Part shown: piece after piece, positions 16,199 through 23,956 of the stretch
How positions within the stretch are numbered: position 1 is the first letter of the stretch
How the letters are laid out: every line of letters starts with the position of its first letter
Assembly (NCBI GenBank): GCA_020846535.1
Contig: JADLDR010000042.1
Location: 1 to 61,151, forward strand
DNA length: 61,151 nucleotides
Direction of reading: 5' to 3'
From: Armatimonadota bacterium
GTDB lineage: Bacteria; Armatimonadota; JADLDR01
Notes under the pieces: generated by a model
Told to the model about the DNA's origin: nothing
Database searches by the model: none
What the model saw: only the letters and a program-made list of their open reading frames with translations
Made by a program: the position numbers and the translations under genes

Positions 16199-16759
16199 CT
16201 ACAGCAGATGGTTCATGATCCGGCTGACCATGAAATCCACCAGATCATCGATGGTTTGCGGGCGGCGGTAGAAGCCGGGGGCGGCGGGCATGACGACCGC
16301 TCCGGCCTGGGCCAGGGCGAGCATGTTTTGCAGGTGTATCGTGCTGAGCGGGGTATCGCGGGGGACGACGATCAGCTTCCGGCGCTCCTTCAGGGCGACA
16401 TCGGCGGCGCGGGTGATCAGGGAATCCGAGATGCCGTGCGTAATGCGGGCGAGAGTCCCCATGCTGCACGGAACGATCACCATCGCATCCCAGGGAATCG
16501 AGCCGGTGGCATAGGGCGCGCTCATATCGCGCAGATGGTAATAGCGGATTTTTGAGCTGGGGCGGCCCAGCAGTGCCGCCACCTCGAAAGTGTCGGGACG
16601 AAGATCCAGCCCCAGCTCCTCACGGAAAACCTGCCAGGCGTTGGAGGAAATGCTGAGGCCCACCTCATCGAATCTCTCTTCGGCGGCCTGGATGAATCGC
16701 CGGGCATAGGGGGATCCGCTGGCCCCGGTGACAGCGACATAAATGTGGCGCGCGCTCAT
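16199..16759 (-). CDS. ubiX: UbiX-type flavin prenyltransferase
   Basis: Transfers a dimethylallyl group to FMN to make the prenylated cofactor used by UbiD-type decarboxylases. The 186-residue flavoprotein has the N-terminal TGASGSPYA phosphate loop, the conserved Asn in SSNAW, and the PCSMGTLARI active-site motif; MPAAPGFYRRP near the C-terminus is typical. It overlaps the upstream gene by four bases. The UbiD partner is not in the window, so the end product (quinone or other decarboxylation) is unknown. Confidence 0.92.
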   Translation of the reverse strand: MSARHIYVAVTGASGSPYARRFIQAAEERFDEVGLSISSNAWQVFREELGLDLRPDTFEVAALLGRPSSKIRYYHLRDMSAPYATGSIPWDAMVIVPCSMGTLARITHGISDSLITRAADVALKERRKLIVVPRDTPLSTIHLQNMLALAQAGAVVMPAAPGFYRRPQTIDDLVDFMVSRIMNHLL

Positions 16760-17085
16760 AGCTCTTCGTCGTCGTCATCCTCTTCATCCAGTCCGGCGGA
16801 TGAATCGGCATAGGAACTGATCTCCTCGCCCCGGAAGACGGTCACCAGGAAATCCTCCCTCTCGAAGCTGGGCAGGTAGGAGGTCACCAGGTCCTCATCG
16901 ATCTGCCGGAGCAGCTCTTCTTCTTCGTTGACGTTCAAATCCTCTTCCAGCACCAGGGTGGCATGGATGGTATCCTGCGCGAAGTGCAGATCCAGTTGCC
17001 CCAGACGTCGCTCGCTCTCCCAGATCAGGTAGATTTCCGAGGACATCGTTCGGACAAGGCGTGTGAGTTTGAATCTACCGTTCAA
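16756..17085 (-). CDS. Small acidic protein coupled to ubiX, unknown function
   Basis: A 109-residue protein. A TTG at 17085 is chosen because AAGGAG lies six bases upstream, while the longer open frame has no ribosome site. The protein is mixed alpha/beta in appearance, with a strand-rich centre (IYLIWESERRLGQLDLHF, then HATLVLEED) and an extremely acidic C-terminus (run of Asp/Glu). No family is recognised. It shares a promoter with ubiX and overlaps it by four bases, so a function linked to the prenyl-FMN system or simply cotranscription is possible. Confidence 0.7.
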   Translation of the reverse strand: MNGRFKLTRLVRTMSSEIYLIWESERRLGQLDLHFAQDTIHATLVLEEDLNVNEEEELLRQIDEDLVTSYLPSFEREDFLVTVFRGEEISSYADSSAGLDEEDDDDEEL

Positions 17086-17137
17086 TGTTTTCTCCTTGAT
17101 CGAGAAATGCCTTCGCCGGATTCCGGCAGCTTTTCTC

Positions 17138-17166
17138 ATTATAACGGTTTCGGAGGAATTATTCAA
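17138..17166 (-). promoter_or_regulatory. Sigma70-type promoter for the acidic protein-ubiX operon
   Basis: On the minus strand TTGAAT (-35, 17161-17166) and TATAAT (-10, 17138-17143) are spaced by 17 bases. It lies about 50 bases upstream of the TTG start at 17085. Confidence 0.75.
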
Positions 17167-17171
17167 CCGGC

Positions 17172-18599
17172 CTATGACCGGATCAGCGTCAGATCGGACG
17201 GGCTGCCTTGTATGATACGAACCGCGATTCGATGCCATCCCGGGCCGACAAAAGCAGGCTGATTCCAGGGGACGGGTTTGCCGCCGTTGACTGCGAAAGC
17301 GCCCCGCGCTGCCCGGCCTCCGGAGGACAGCCGGTAGCGGCCTTTGGGGAGGTAAAGCCGATACGAGTATGTCTCTGGGCCTGTGGTGCGCTCCTTGAAG
17401 GCCAGAGAAAGCGGTAAATGGACCGAGCGAACCCCTGCTGCCTCAATTGCTTGCCCCAGCGCGGCGGCGAAGCGCCTGGGGGCGGTCCCTTTCTGCCGGT
17501 CGAAAGCCTGGCGCAGGATGCGCGGGCCGTAACAGGCTTCGGCGACAAGGACAAGGCCCAGGTAGGCGTCCATAGAAGCCTTATTCTGCCCCCGCATGAG
17601 GGCTGAATAGGGGCCGTGCTGATGGAAGAGGCGTACCGGGGGGCCGGCAGCGGCCTGGAGATAGCCTTCGGCTTCCGCATCGCCGGGCCAGAACGCGCCT
17701 CTGGGGGAAGCGGGCGCAAGCCACCGCACAAAGAGGCGCTCTCCCAGGAAGCCGCTGGCCCAGCCCTCCGGTTCGGTAAAGCCTTCCGCCGCGGGGAGGG
17801 TGTGATGCCCGTATTCATGCGCGATCTGGCGGAGCCATTCCCCTGCCGGGCGGGGCGCGTCCACTGCATATAGGTAGAGGTTATCCTTCCACTGCTCGCC
17901 CCCGGCCTCGCCGTCGGGCGAGACCCAGACGGTGATGCGCCCCTCCCGCCCGAACACCGGCTCCCGACCCAGGCGCTCCTTCACGACGGCATGAAGGCGG
18001 AGCAGCAGATCGAGAATGTGCGAGGCAATCTCAGCATGCCGCTCGGAGGCCCATCGGATCGTCAGCTTGCGTTCCCATCGGTTTTCAGCTTCATCGAAGG
18101 CATAGCCGTAAGCGAGGAACGGGTAAGACCGCTTCAGCCGCAGATCTTGAGCCTCCGCGACAGGCAATATCGGGAGTATTTGTATAAAGCGCCGGACGGA
18201 AGGCTTTCCCTGCCCCGAAGCAGGGATCGTGATGTCGCCCCGGGTTGTCCGGGCGGGCAAAGATTCCAGCGATTCCTCCTCCAGCCAGTCCGGAGGATAG
18301 GTGGAGAGGAGCCGTCCCAGCCCCTGAATAGAGGGAATATCCTTCGGGCGAAGGCGGGCCGCGCGGACGTAGCAGGAGGCCGACAGCGCGCTCGGCCCGG
18401 TCATCTCATAGAGCCGCCCAAGGAGCCGCCAGGCTACTCCGTCGCCGGGCGCTGCCTCGATCCGTTTTTCGAGAATCCGCCGGGGCGCGCCCATATTGCC
18501 GCCTTCGATCATCCGGGACAGAGAAGCCGGGTCGAAAGCCTCCTGGGGCCAGCAGGAGCAGACGAGACACCCCAGAATGATAACGCAGAAAAATCGCAT
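17172..18599 (-). CDS. Predicted lipoprotein zinc metallopeptidase with TPR-like N-terminus
   Basis: A 475-residue protein. A signal peptide with a lipobox-like VCSC (Cys16) predicts a lipoprotein. Residues about 20-105 look like two TPR-type helical hairpins. A gluzincin-like HEYGH motif at 261-265 with Glu residues downstream (AEGFTEPEGW) suggests a peptidase fold of the MA clan. The C-terminal part is beta-rich (SYRLYLPKGRYRL, HRIAVRIIQG), possibly an accessory binding domain. The ATG follows TGGAGG by five bases. Substrate unknown; it may process envelope or extracellular protein. It is divergent from the sigma gene and ends just before the promoter of the ubiX operon. Confidence 0.7.
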   Translation of the reverse strand: MRFFCVIILGCLVCSCWPQEAFDPASLSRMIEGGNMGAPRRILEKRIEAAPGDGVAWRLLGRLYEMTGPSALSASCYVRAARLRPKDIPSIQGLGRLLSTYPPDWLEEESLESLPARTTRGDITIPASGQGKPSVRRFIQILPILPVAEAQDLRLKRSYPFLAYGYAFDEAENRWERKLTIRWASERHAEIASHILDLLLRLHAVVKERLGREPVFGREGRITVWVSPDGEAGGEQWKDNLYLYAVDAPRPAGEWLRQIAHEYGHHTLPAAEGFTEPEGWASGFLGERLFVRWLAPASPRGAFWPGDAEAEGYLQAAAGPPVRLFHQHGPYSALMRGQNKASMDAYLGLVLVAEACYGPRILRQAFDRQKGTAPRRFAAALGQAIEAAGVRSVHLPLSLAFKERTTGPETYSYRLYLPKGRYRLSSGGRAARGAFAVNGGKPVPWNQPAFVGPGWHRIAVRIIQGSPSDLTLIRS

Positions 18600-18624
18600 G
18601 GCAGCCTCCAGAGATTTTATTGGA

Positions 18625-18652
18625 GGAACGGGGTGTAAAATCCTGCGTTATC
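18625..18652 (+). promoter_or_regulatory. Candidate ECF sigma promoter for sigma module 1
   Basis: GGAAC (18625-18629), 16-base spacer, then CGTTATC (18646-18652). It matches the GGAAC-N16/17-CGT pattern of ECF sigma factors and resembles the element before module 2, but lies about 325 bases upstream of the sigma start and lacks the shared spacer sequence. Confidence 0.4.
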
Positions 18653-18816
18653 GACGGGACGGGCGCTCTCCCGGCGAAAAGGATGGAATCCAACCGCTCT
18701 TGAAATCGTCTTATCCTCAAAGGAATGATGTCAGGGCCTTCGCCTGTCTGTCATTGCGGGAAAGAAATCTTTGAAGCGGCCTTCAGGCGCTTCAAAGCAA
18801 AGATTCACTGTTCATT

Positions 18817-18866
18817 TGCCAGCCTGGAGATGGCTTCGTCGCTGCGCTCCTCGCAGATCGCATCGA
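18817..18866 (-). repeat. Dispersed repeat, single arm
   Basis: This stretch is nearly identical, in reverse complement, to the left arm of the palindrome at 40995-41138 (core GCGAGGAGCGCAGCGACGAA). Read through, such repeats encode a CEERSDEAI peptide, a signature of repeats seen in many environmental bacterial genomes. It lies in the leader of the sigma gene. Confidence 0.75.
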
Positions 18867-18977
18867 CGTTACGCCAGAGATGACCGCAGAGCTTTCGCTC
18901 TTCACGGGGACAGGCAGGCAAAACGCCCTGTGTATGCACAGTCTCTCCTGCGGACGGGGCAGGGGAGGGAGGCGGCA

Positions 18978-19550
18978 ATGGAGGTTCCCGATGCCGCGCT
19001 GGTGGCGAGCGCCCGCGGCGGGGATGTGCAGGCATTCGGCAGGCTGTATGCCGGAACGCACCGGCGTCTTTACAACTTCATTCGCAGCCTGGTGTCGAGC
19101 GACGACGATGCCGCCGACCTCACCCAGGAGACCTATGTCCGGGCCTGGAAGAGCCTCGGATCGCTCAGAGCCGATGAAGCCTTTCTGGTCTGGCTGCACC
19201 GGATCGCCCGCAACGCCGCCCAGGACCACCGGAAGCGGGCGATCCTGCCGACCGTCTCTCTGGAGAACGCCGCGGCGGACGGCGAAGCCGGGGATATCCT
19301 GGAAATACCGGACCTGTCCGGGGAGCCGGAAGCGATCATGCAGAGCCGGGCGACCAGGGATGTCGTCCGCCGGGCCGTCGATTCCCTGCCGGAGATCCAC
19401 CGCAGTGTGGTGACCCTGCATCACCTGGAAGGGATGTCGGTGGCTGATATCGCGAGAACGCTGGATATTTCGCAGGGAACGGTTCTTTCCCGTCTGTCCC
19501 GGGCGCGGGAAACCCTGAGACGCAAACTGAGCCTGCTGGTGGAGGCGTAA
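18978..19550 (+). CDS. ECF-type RNA polymerase sigma factor (module 1)
   Basis: A 190-residue sigma-70 family protein with region 2 (RLYNFIRSLVSSDDDAADLT, then QETYVRAW; about 25-70) and region 4 (LPEIHRSVVTLHHLEG, helix-turn-helix with VADIARTLDISQGTVLSRLS; about 135-185). The start at 18978 is set by GGGGAGGGAGG five bases upstream; the longer open frame runs through a repeat. It is followed by a zinc-finger anti-sigma factor four bases after its stop and by an RseB-like gene, the usual order of an RpoE-type envelope-stress operon. It probably directs transcription of its own operon and of envelope genes. Confidence 0.93.
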   Translation: MEVPDAALVASARGGDVQAFGRLYAGTHRRLYNFIRSLVSSDDDAADLTQETYVRAWKSLGSLRADEAFLVWLHRIARNAAQDHRKRAILPTVSLENAAADGEAGDILEIPDLSGEPEAIMQSRATRDVVRRAVDSLPEIHRSVVTLHHLEGMSVADIARTLDISQGTVLSRLSRARETLRRKLSLLVEA

Positions 19551-19554
19551 CGAT

Positions 19555-20031
19555 ATGACAACATGCGACGAGATTCGCGCGAAGCTGGCCGATTACGCGG
19601 TCGGGCTGCCGGACGAACCCTTGCGGGCCGCTATCGAGCGTCACCTGGAAAGCTGCTCCGGATGCGCCTCGGAGCTTGCGGCTCTGGAGAAGGCGGGCCT
19701 GCTGGTGGATGCCCTGGAACTCAGGGAGGCTCCCGGCCACCTCTGGGATGCCATCGAAGGTCGTATCACGGCGGAATCCTCCCGGTCGGGCCGGTGGCAG
19801 GATATCCTCCGCCCGGCTTTCCTGCGGAAAACGGCCTTCGCGGGGCTGGCTGCCGCCGTGCTGGTGATCCTGGCCTTCTTGCCCTTTGCCCGGCCCGTGA
19901 AAACTGTGGACGATCAGGCGGGCAGCTTTATCGAGCGGCACGGCATGTTGGCCTGGAACGACCCCCTGAGCGATAAGGCCGCCCTGGGAGCCGCCGTAGG
20001 GGCCAGCGTGGCGCGTGAGGAGATCCCCTGA
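19555..20031 (+). CDS. Zinc-finger anti-sigma factor, membrane-anchored (module 1)
   Basis: A 158-residue protein with an N-terminal zf-HC2/ZAS domain (Cys4, His30, Cys34, Cys37 in HLESCSGC) that would bind the sigma factor in the cytoplasm. One membrane helix (about 95-113) leads to a short periplasmic tail (about 115-158). The stop overlaps the start of the RseB-like gene by one base. Regulated proteolysis of the membrane-anchored protein is the expected release mechanism. Confidence 0.85.
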   Translation: MTTCDEIRAKLADYAVGLPDEPLRAAIERHLESCSGCASELAALEKAGLLVDALELREAPGHLWDAIEGRITAESSRSGRWQDILRPAFLRKTAFAGLAAAVLVILAFLPFARPVKTVDDQAGSFIERHGMLAWNDPLSDKAALGAAVGASVAREEIP

Positions 20032-21035
20032 TGCGATTGAGGACGCTTTTGCCGGCAGTGCTGCTCGTTTTCGCCTCGCCCGGGCCGGAAAGCTACGGGC
20101 AGAAGATCGGGGCTGCCGACCGCCTGAAAGCGGCGCAGATGGCGGAAAGCCGCCTGACCCTGAAGGGCGTCTTGAATACGGTCACCTTCGCCGGCGACAG
20201 GCCGGTTTCTTCGAAGGTGGCGGTCTACCGGAGGCCAGGGGTAAGCCGGTGGGAATACAAATCCCCCGACCTGCAAGGGATGGTCATGATCCAGAAGCCA
20301 GGCCGCGTGATCCGCCTCGACCCGGCCCGGAAGACCGCTTATATCAGCGAGGCCACCCAGGAGCCGGGGCGCATCCACCTGCTGCTGAAAAACTACAGGG
20401 CAGCCGTCCGGGCCCGGGAGAAAATCCTGGGACGGCTGGCCGATATCGTGACGGTAATCTCTCCCCGGGAGGCGCACCCTTCCAAGAAGATGTGGATCGA
20501 CCGGGCGACCGGCCTCATTCTCCGCTCCGAATACTATGACAGCGCGGGCAAACTCGGCTCGCTTTCCTTTTACACCGATATCCGCTGGAACCCGCGCCTG
20601 GAGAACCGGCTTTTCGAGCCGCCCGCCGGGTGGCGACAGGTCGTGATCCAGGAGGACGGGGAGCGCCACTGGGACAGGCAGAGCCTTTCGTCTCAGGTCG
20701 GCTTTCCCATCCGGGAGCCTGCCTATCTGCCCTCCGGCTATCTCCTGGACGGCTTCCATCTTTACCGCTGCCGGTGCGGCGACAACTCCGCTCTCCTGCG
20801 CTATGTGGACGGCCTGAACAGCTTTTCCCTCTTCCAGAGATTCATCGAATGCCCCCGCGGGCAGGGGCGGCGCGGCTTCGGCTGGGGTCGCCGCCGGAGA
20901 GAGATGGAAAGCCTTGACATCACAAGTAACGGCCAGAGCAGGATGCTGAGCAAGCGGATTCCGCCCCTGATGTACATCCTGGTCGGCGACCTCCCCGAAA
21001 GCGAACTGCGAAAGATCGCCGAGAGCATCCGGTAA
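20031..21035 (+). CDS. RseB/MucB-like periplasmic sensor (module 1)
   Basis: A 334-residue exported protein. After a signal peptide (about 1-23) comes a LolA/RseB-type beta domain (about 30-205), then a smaller C-terminal domain (about 220-330) with LPSGY and YVDGLNSFSLFQ, typical of RseB/MucB. RseB binds the anti-sigma factor and shields it from proteolysis until lipid or misfolded outer-membrane signals arrive. The protein aligns by eye with the module-2 relative at 22512 over both domains. Cysteines in YRCRCG are unusual for the family and absent in the relative. Confidence 0.8.
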   Translation: MRLRTLLPAVLLVFASPGPESYGQKIGAADRLKAAQMAESRLTLKGVLNTVTFAGDRPVSSKVAVYRRPGVSRWEYKSPDLQGMVMIQKPGRVIRLDPARKTAYISEATQEPGRIHLLLKNYRAAVRAREKILGRLADIVTVISPREAHPSKKMWIDRATGLILRSEYYDSAGKLGSLSFYTDIRWNPRLENRLFEPPAGWRQVVIQEDGERHWDRQSLSSQVGFPIREPAYLPSGYLLDGFHLYRCRCGDNSALLRYVDGLNSFSLFQRFIECPRGQGRRGFGWGRRRREMESLDITSNGQSRMLSKRIPPLMYILVGDLPESELRKIAESIR

Positions 21036-21378
21036 GACAGCGGGAACGACACGCCGCGTCCGTATGCCTGCCCGGAAGACCCGGCGAGCCGTTCGCCTGC
21101 CCCGAAGGGGCGATATGGCAAAGACGGCCCAGCGGTTCATATGGATATCCTCCGAAGCGCAGTGATTTTCGAAGCGCGGCTTTTTGATGCTCTCATCAGG
21201 GGCCAATCTGCGTGTCTTCCTCTATCGGTTCGTTTTTTGGAGGCTCAGCCATAAAAATAGCGCCTGCGGCTCTTCCGGGGAACTTTTCGCGGGCCGATTT
21301 CGTATCGACATAAGAGAAGGAAAATCGGAGGGCCGGGTTTCCCGGTGTCTTTGGAGCAGGCAGTCCCGTGAGGTTCCG
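21036..21378. other. Intergenic region between sigma modules
   Basis: No gene supported. It contains a short hairpin (GCCCC GAA GGGGC, 21099-21111) after the RseB-like gene and an ECF promoter at 21279-21306, leaving a leader of about 70 bases before the second sigma gene. Confidence 0.6.
21279..21306 (+). promoter_or_regulatory. ECF sigma promoter for module 2
   Basis: GGAAC (21279-21283), 17-base spacer beginning TTTTCGCGGGCCG, then CGTATC (21301-21306). The pattern is the known ECF type (GGAAC-N16/17-CGT). The spacer is nearly the same as that of the promoter at 45900, which points to recognition by the same or closely related sigma factors and to autoregulation. Confidence 0.75.
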
Positions 21379-21951
21379 ATGGCTATCGCTCAGGCATTTG
21401 CCAAAACATTTCTGAAACAGGACAAGGGTGTATTCGATGAGCTGGTGCGTAGGCACTACAAGCAGCTCTACAATGTGGCGTACCGGCTGACCGGCAATGC
21501 GGCGGATGCGGAGGATTTGATGCAGGAGGCCTTCCTGAAGGCTTACCAGGCGTTCGACCGCTACCGGGCGGACAGACCCTTCGAACACTGGATGTACCGC
21601 ATCCTCACCAACGCCCATATCGATAATGTGCGGAAGCGCCCCAAGGTGGTTATCGAGCCTCTGGATAAATTGATCTCCACCCGCGAGGGAGACGTGCAGC
21701 GCGAGATCCCCGACGAGTCGCACGACCCCGAGCAGGCCGCGATAGCCTCCGAACTGGAGTCCGAGATCCAGCATGCCCTCAAGAAGCTGCCGGAGGATTT
21801 CCGGAAAGCCATCGTCCTGTGCGATATCGAGGGACTCTCCTATGAGGAGATCGCCGATATCCTGGGCTGTTCTATCGGGACGGTGCGCTCCCGCATCCAC
21901 CGCGGGCGCAAGCAGTTGCAGAAAAGTCTTTCGGAATACCTGAAGGTGTAG
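21379..21951 (+). CDS. ECF-type RNA polymerase sigma factor (module 2)
   Basis: A 190-residue ECF sigma factor: region 2 with RLTGNAADAEDLMQEAFLKA (about 30-75) and region 4 with LPEDFRKAIVLCDIEGLSYE then IADILGCSIGTVRSRIHRG (about 130-182). The ATG at 21379 follows GTGAGG by five bases. It is closer to classical RpoE/SigW-type sigma factors than module 1. It is followed, 13 bases after its stop, by its anti-sigma gene. Confidence 0.93.
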   Translation: MAIAQAFAKTFLKQDKGVFDELVRRHYKQLYNVAYRLTGNAADAEDLMQEAFLKAYQAFDRYRADRPFEHWMYRILTNAHIDNVRKRPKVVIEPLDKLISTREGDVQREIPDESHDPEQAAIASELESEIQHALKKLPEDFRKAIVLCDIEGLSYEEIADILGCSIGTVRSRIHRGRKQLQKSLSEYLKV

Positions 21952-21964
21952 GAGGTTGTCAGCT

Positions 21965-22471
21965 ATGTCCTGTTCCCGCATCCAGCGCATTCTTTCGGCC
22001 TATGTGGACAGCGAATTGGACGGGAGAGAGATGCTGGCCGTCCGGGGCCACCTCCGCGAATGTGCGGAGTGCCGCCGCTATTTCGACCGGCTGGCGATGA
22101 TGAAGCGGCTCTTTTCTTATATGCCCTGCCGCCGTCCCGACCCTGACAGCATCGAGCGGGTGACCCTCCTCCTCCGTAGCGCGACCCCCGAATCCCGGAA
22201 CTCGCTCCTGGAGATTCTCCAGGAATGGCTCTATTCCGCAAGGCGGCCCGGCTGGATAGCCGGCATGGCCGCCGGGCTGGCGGTGGGGATGATGCTCTTC
22301 GCCTCCCCCGCCCACGAGCCGCCCTCCCGTCAGACCGCCACGCTCCTCCGGGATTACCTGATGCGCCATTCGGCCTTTCCTTTCCAGGTCGACCGCACGC
22401 CCGGCGGCGCGCCCGATGTCCTTTCCGGAGACGCCCGCCTCTATATGGTGGAGGTCGGCTTCCGAAAGTAG
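21965..22471 (+). CDS. Zinc-finger anti-sigma factor, membrane-anchored (module 2)
   Basis: A 168-residue protein with an N-terminal ZAS zinc site (Cys3, His29, Cys33, Cys36 in HLRECAEC) and one membrane helix (about 93-112), leaving a periplasmic tail of about 55 residues. TAGGAGG nine bases before the ATG sets the start and overlaps the sigma stop codon, so translation is likely coupled. Partner of the preceding sigma factor by position. Confidence 0.87.
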   Translation: MSCSRIQRILSAYVDSELDGREMLAVRGHLRECAECRRYFDRLAMMKRLFSYMPCRRPDPDSIERVTLLLRSATPESRNSLLEILQEWLYSARRPGWIAGMAAGLAVGMMLFASPAHEPPSRQTATLLRDYLMRHSAFPFQVDRTPGGAPDVLSGDARLYMVEVGFRK

Positions 22472-22511
22472 CCTCCCTGAAGCGAAGCTGATTCGATGCG
22501 GTGATGCTTGT

Positions 22512-23732
22512 ATGTTCAAGTTTTTGTGGATGATCCTATACACTACCGCCGCAGGGAACGCGCTGGCAGCGCCTGCACAGGCGGAAGCCTACTGGAAGCG
22601 GCTGCTGGAGGCTGGGAGCCGGTATCACTATATAGGTCACCAGGTCACGGTCTTCATGATGCCGGAAGGCGTCCGGAAATGCCGCGCCGTTCTAGCGCAC
22701 GAACGGCCCAACCGCACCCTGACCCGCTATCCCGACACCGGGCGCATCGTTTTCGAGGACGGGCGCAGGCTCTTCCAATACGAACCGGCCTCGCGGATGC
22801 TTTTGATGACCCGCGAGGCGCAGGGCATGAGAATCGGCCCCCGCCAGGAGGGAATCCTCCTGCGCCACAACTACCGGGCGCAGGCGATGGGGCGGGGCCG
22901 GGTGGCCGGGCGGCCTGCGGTGAAGGTCTGGGTCGCCCCGCGCTACGCGGGCAACGCCTCCCGCATCTTCTGGGCGGACGCCGAAACCGGCCTGCCGCTC
23001 AGGACGGAGTATCTTTCTCCGGAAGGCCGGGTGCAGGCCCTGGCCTATTTCACCCGGATCGCCTATCCCAAGTCTCTGGACAAAAAGCTGCTGGCCCTGC
23101 CGGACAGCCGCAGGCTCCACCGGCGGACTCTGCCCCCCCTGACGGAGACCGCCTCGGTGTCCCACCTGGAAAGCCGGGCCGGATTCGATATATTGCTTCC
23201 GGTCACTCTGCCCTCCGGCTATGTGTTCACCGGGGGCAGCCTGACGCGAGCGGGCGCGAAGCCGAGCGTGACGCTCCGCTTCACCGACGGGCTGAACTCC
23301 ATTTCGATCTTTCAGGAGCCATCCCGGGGAAGAGTCATCCGGGGCCTGGAGGTCTTCCCGGGCAGGCTCCAGCAGGCGTACCGCTGGCAAAGCGGCTCCC
23401 TGCTCGTGACTGTTGTGGGCAACCTCAGCCGGGGCCAGGTCGGACTCCTCTACCGGGGCGTGAACGACAGCTTGGCGGAAGGCGATCTCGTACGGAGATT
23501 GTCCCGGACATGGAGCGTTCCGCCGGACCGGATAGGCAGCCTGCGCGATGCCGGAATGGGGTTCGACGACATTATCACAATTCTGGCCCTGTCCCGAGAA
23601 AGCGGCCAGGATGTCCGGCGGATCGGCCGCGTCTGGCTGGGGAACGCCTGGAGCCGGGCGGAAGCTCTCAGCCGCTATCGCCTCGACCCCGACCGGCTGG
23701 ACTACCTGATCCGAAGCTCCATCGGGCCGTGA
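22512..23732 (+). CDS. RseB/MucB-like periplasmic sensor with extra C-terminal domain (module 2)
   Basis: A 406-residue exported protein; signal peptide about 1-22. The first domain (about 25-215) is the LolA/RseB-like fold, the second (about 230-315) has LPSGY and FTDGLNSISIFQ, matching the module-1 protein. An additional 85-90 residue helical segment follows, with no counterpart in module 1 and no recognised family. The start has a weak ribosome site. Expected to gate proteolysis of the module-2 anti-sigma factor; the extension might add another input. Confidence 0.78.
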   Translation: MFKFLWMILYTTAAGNALAAPAQAEAYWKRLLEAGSRYHYIGHQVTVFMMPEGVRKCRAVLAHERPNRTLTRYPDTGRIVFEDGRRLFQYEPASRMLLMTREAQGMRIGPRQEGILLRHNYRAQAMGRGRVAGRPAVKVWVAPRYAGNASRIFWADAETGLPLRTEYLSPEGRVQALAYFTRIAYPKSLDKKLLALPDSRRLHRRTLPPLTETASVSHLESRAGFDILLPVTLPSGYVFTGGSLTRAGAKPSVTLRFTDGLNSISIFQEPSRGRVIRGLEVFPGRLQQAYRWQSGSLLVTVVGNLSRGQVGLLYRGVNDSLAEGDLVRRLSRTWSVPPDRIGSLRDAGMGFDDIITILALSRESGQDVRRIGRVWLGNAWSRAEALSRYRLDPDRLDYLIRSSIGP

Positions 23733-23808
23733 TTCGATGCTTGGGGCTATACGCTTGACAGATTATTGCGTCAGGGCAACCGGCCTCAAGAGCCGACCGC
23801 CCTCCCGG

Positions 23809-23831
23809 CCCCCGCCGGGCTTCGGCGGGGG
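23809..23831 (+). terminator. Strong GC hairpin after sigma module 2
   Basis: A 9-bp stem (CCCCCGCCG / CGGCGGGGG) with a 5-base loop in the 224-base gap before the HtrA gene, with no T-run. A second palindrome, CCCCTTGGCAAGGGG, at 23885-23899 belongs to a common dispersed-repeat type. Confidence 0.45.
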
Positions 23832-23956
23832 GAGCGGCCTTGGGGGACTTTGAGAGAGTGCCAAGAGTACGGAGGCACTAACCTCCCCTTGGCAAGGGGG
23901 GTGGGGAGATGCTTTTCGCTGTCCAATCCGACAATTCATCCGAAAGGGGGATGTAG

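Larger units (their letters stand above)
18600..18977. other. Intergenic region between divergent genes, with hairpin, repeat and candidate promoter
   Basis: No gene is supported here. It contains a candidate ECF promoter near 18625, a 10-bp hairpin (CTTTGAAGCG at 18769-18778 with its complement at 18788-18797), a copy of a dispersed repeat at about 18817-18866, and the ribosome site of the sigma gene (GGGGAGGGAGG, 18962-18972). Confidence 0.7.

Noticed and set aside
18771..18977. Longer start for the first sigma factor
   Set aside because: The extension runs through a dispersed repeat and lacks sigma similarity; a strong ribosome site precedes the ATG at 18978.
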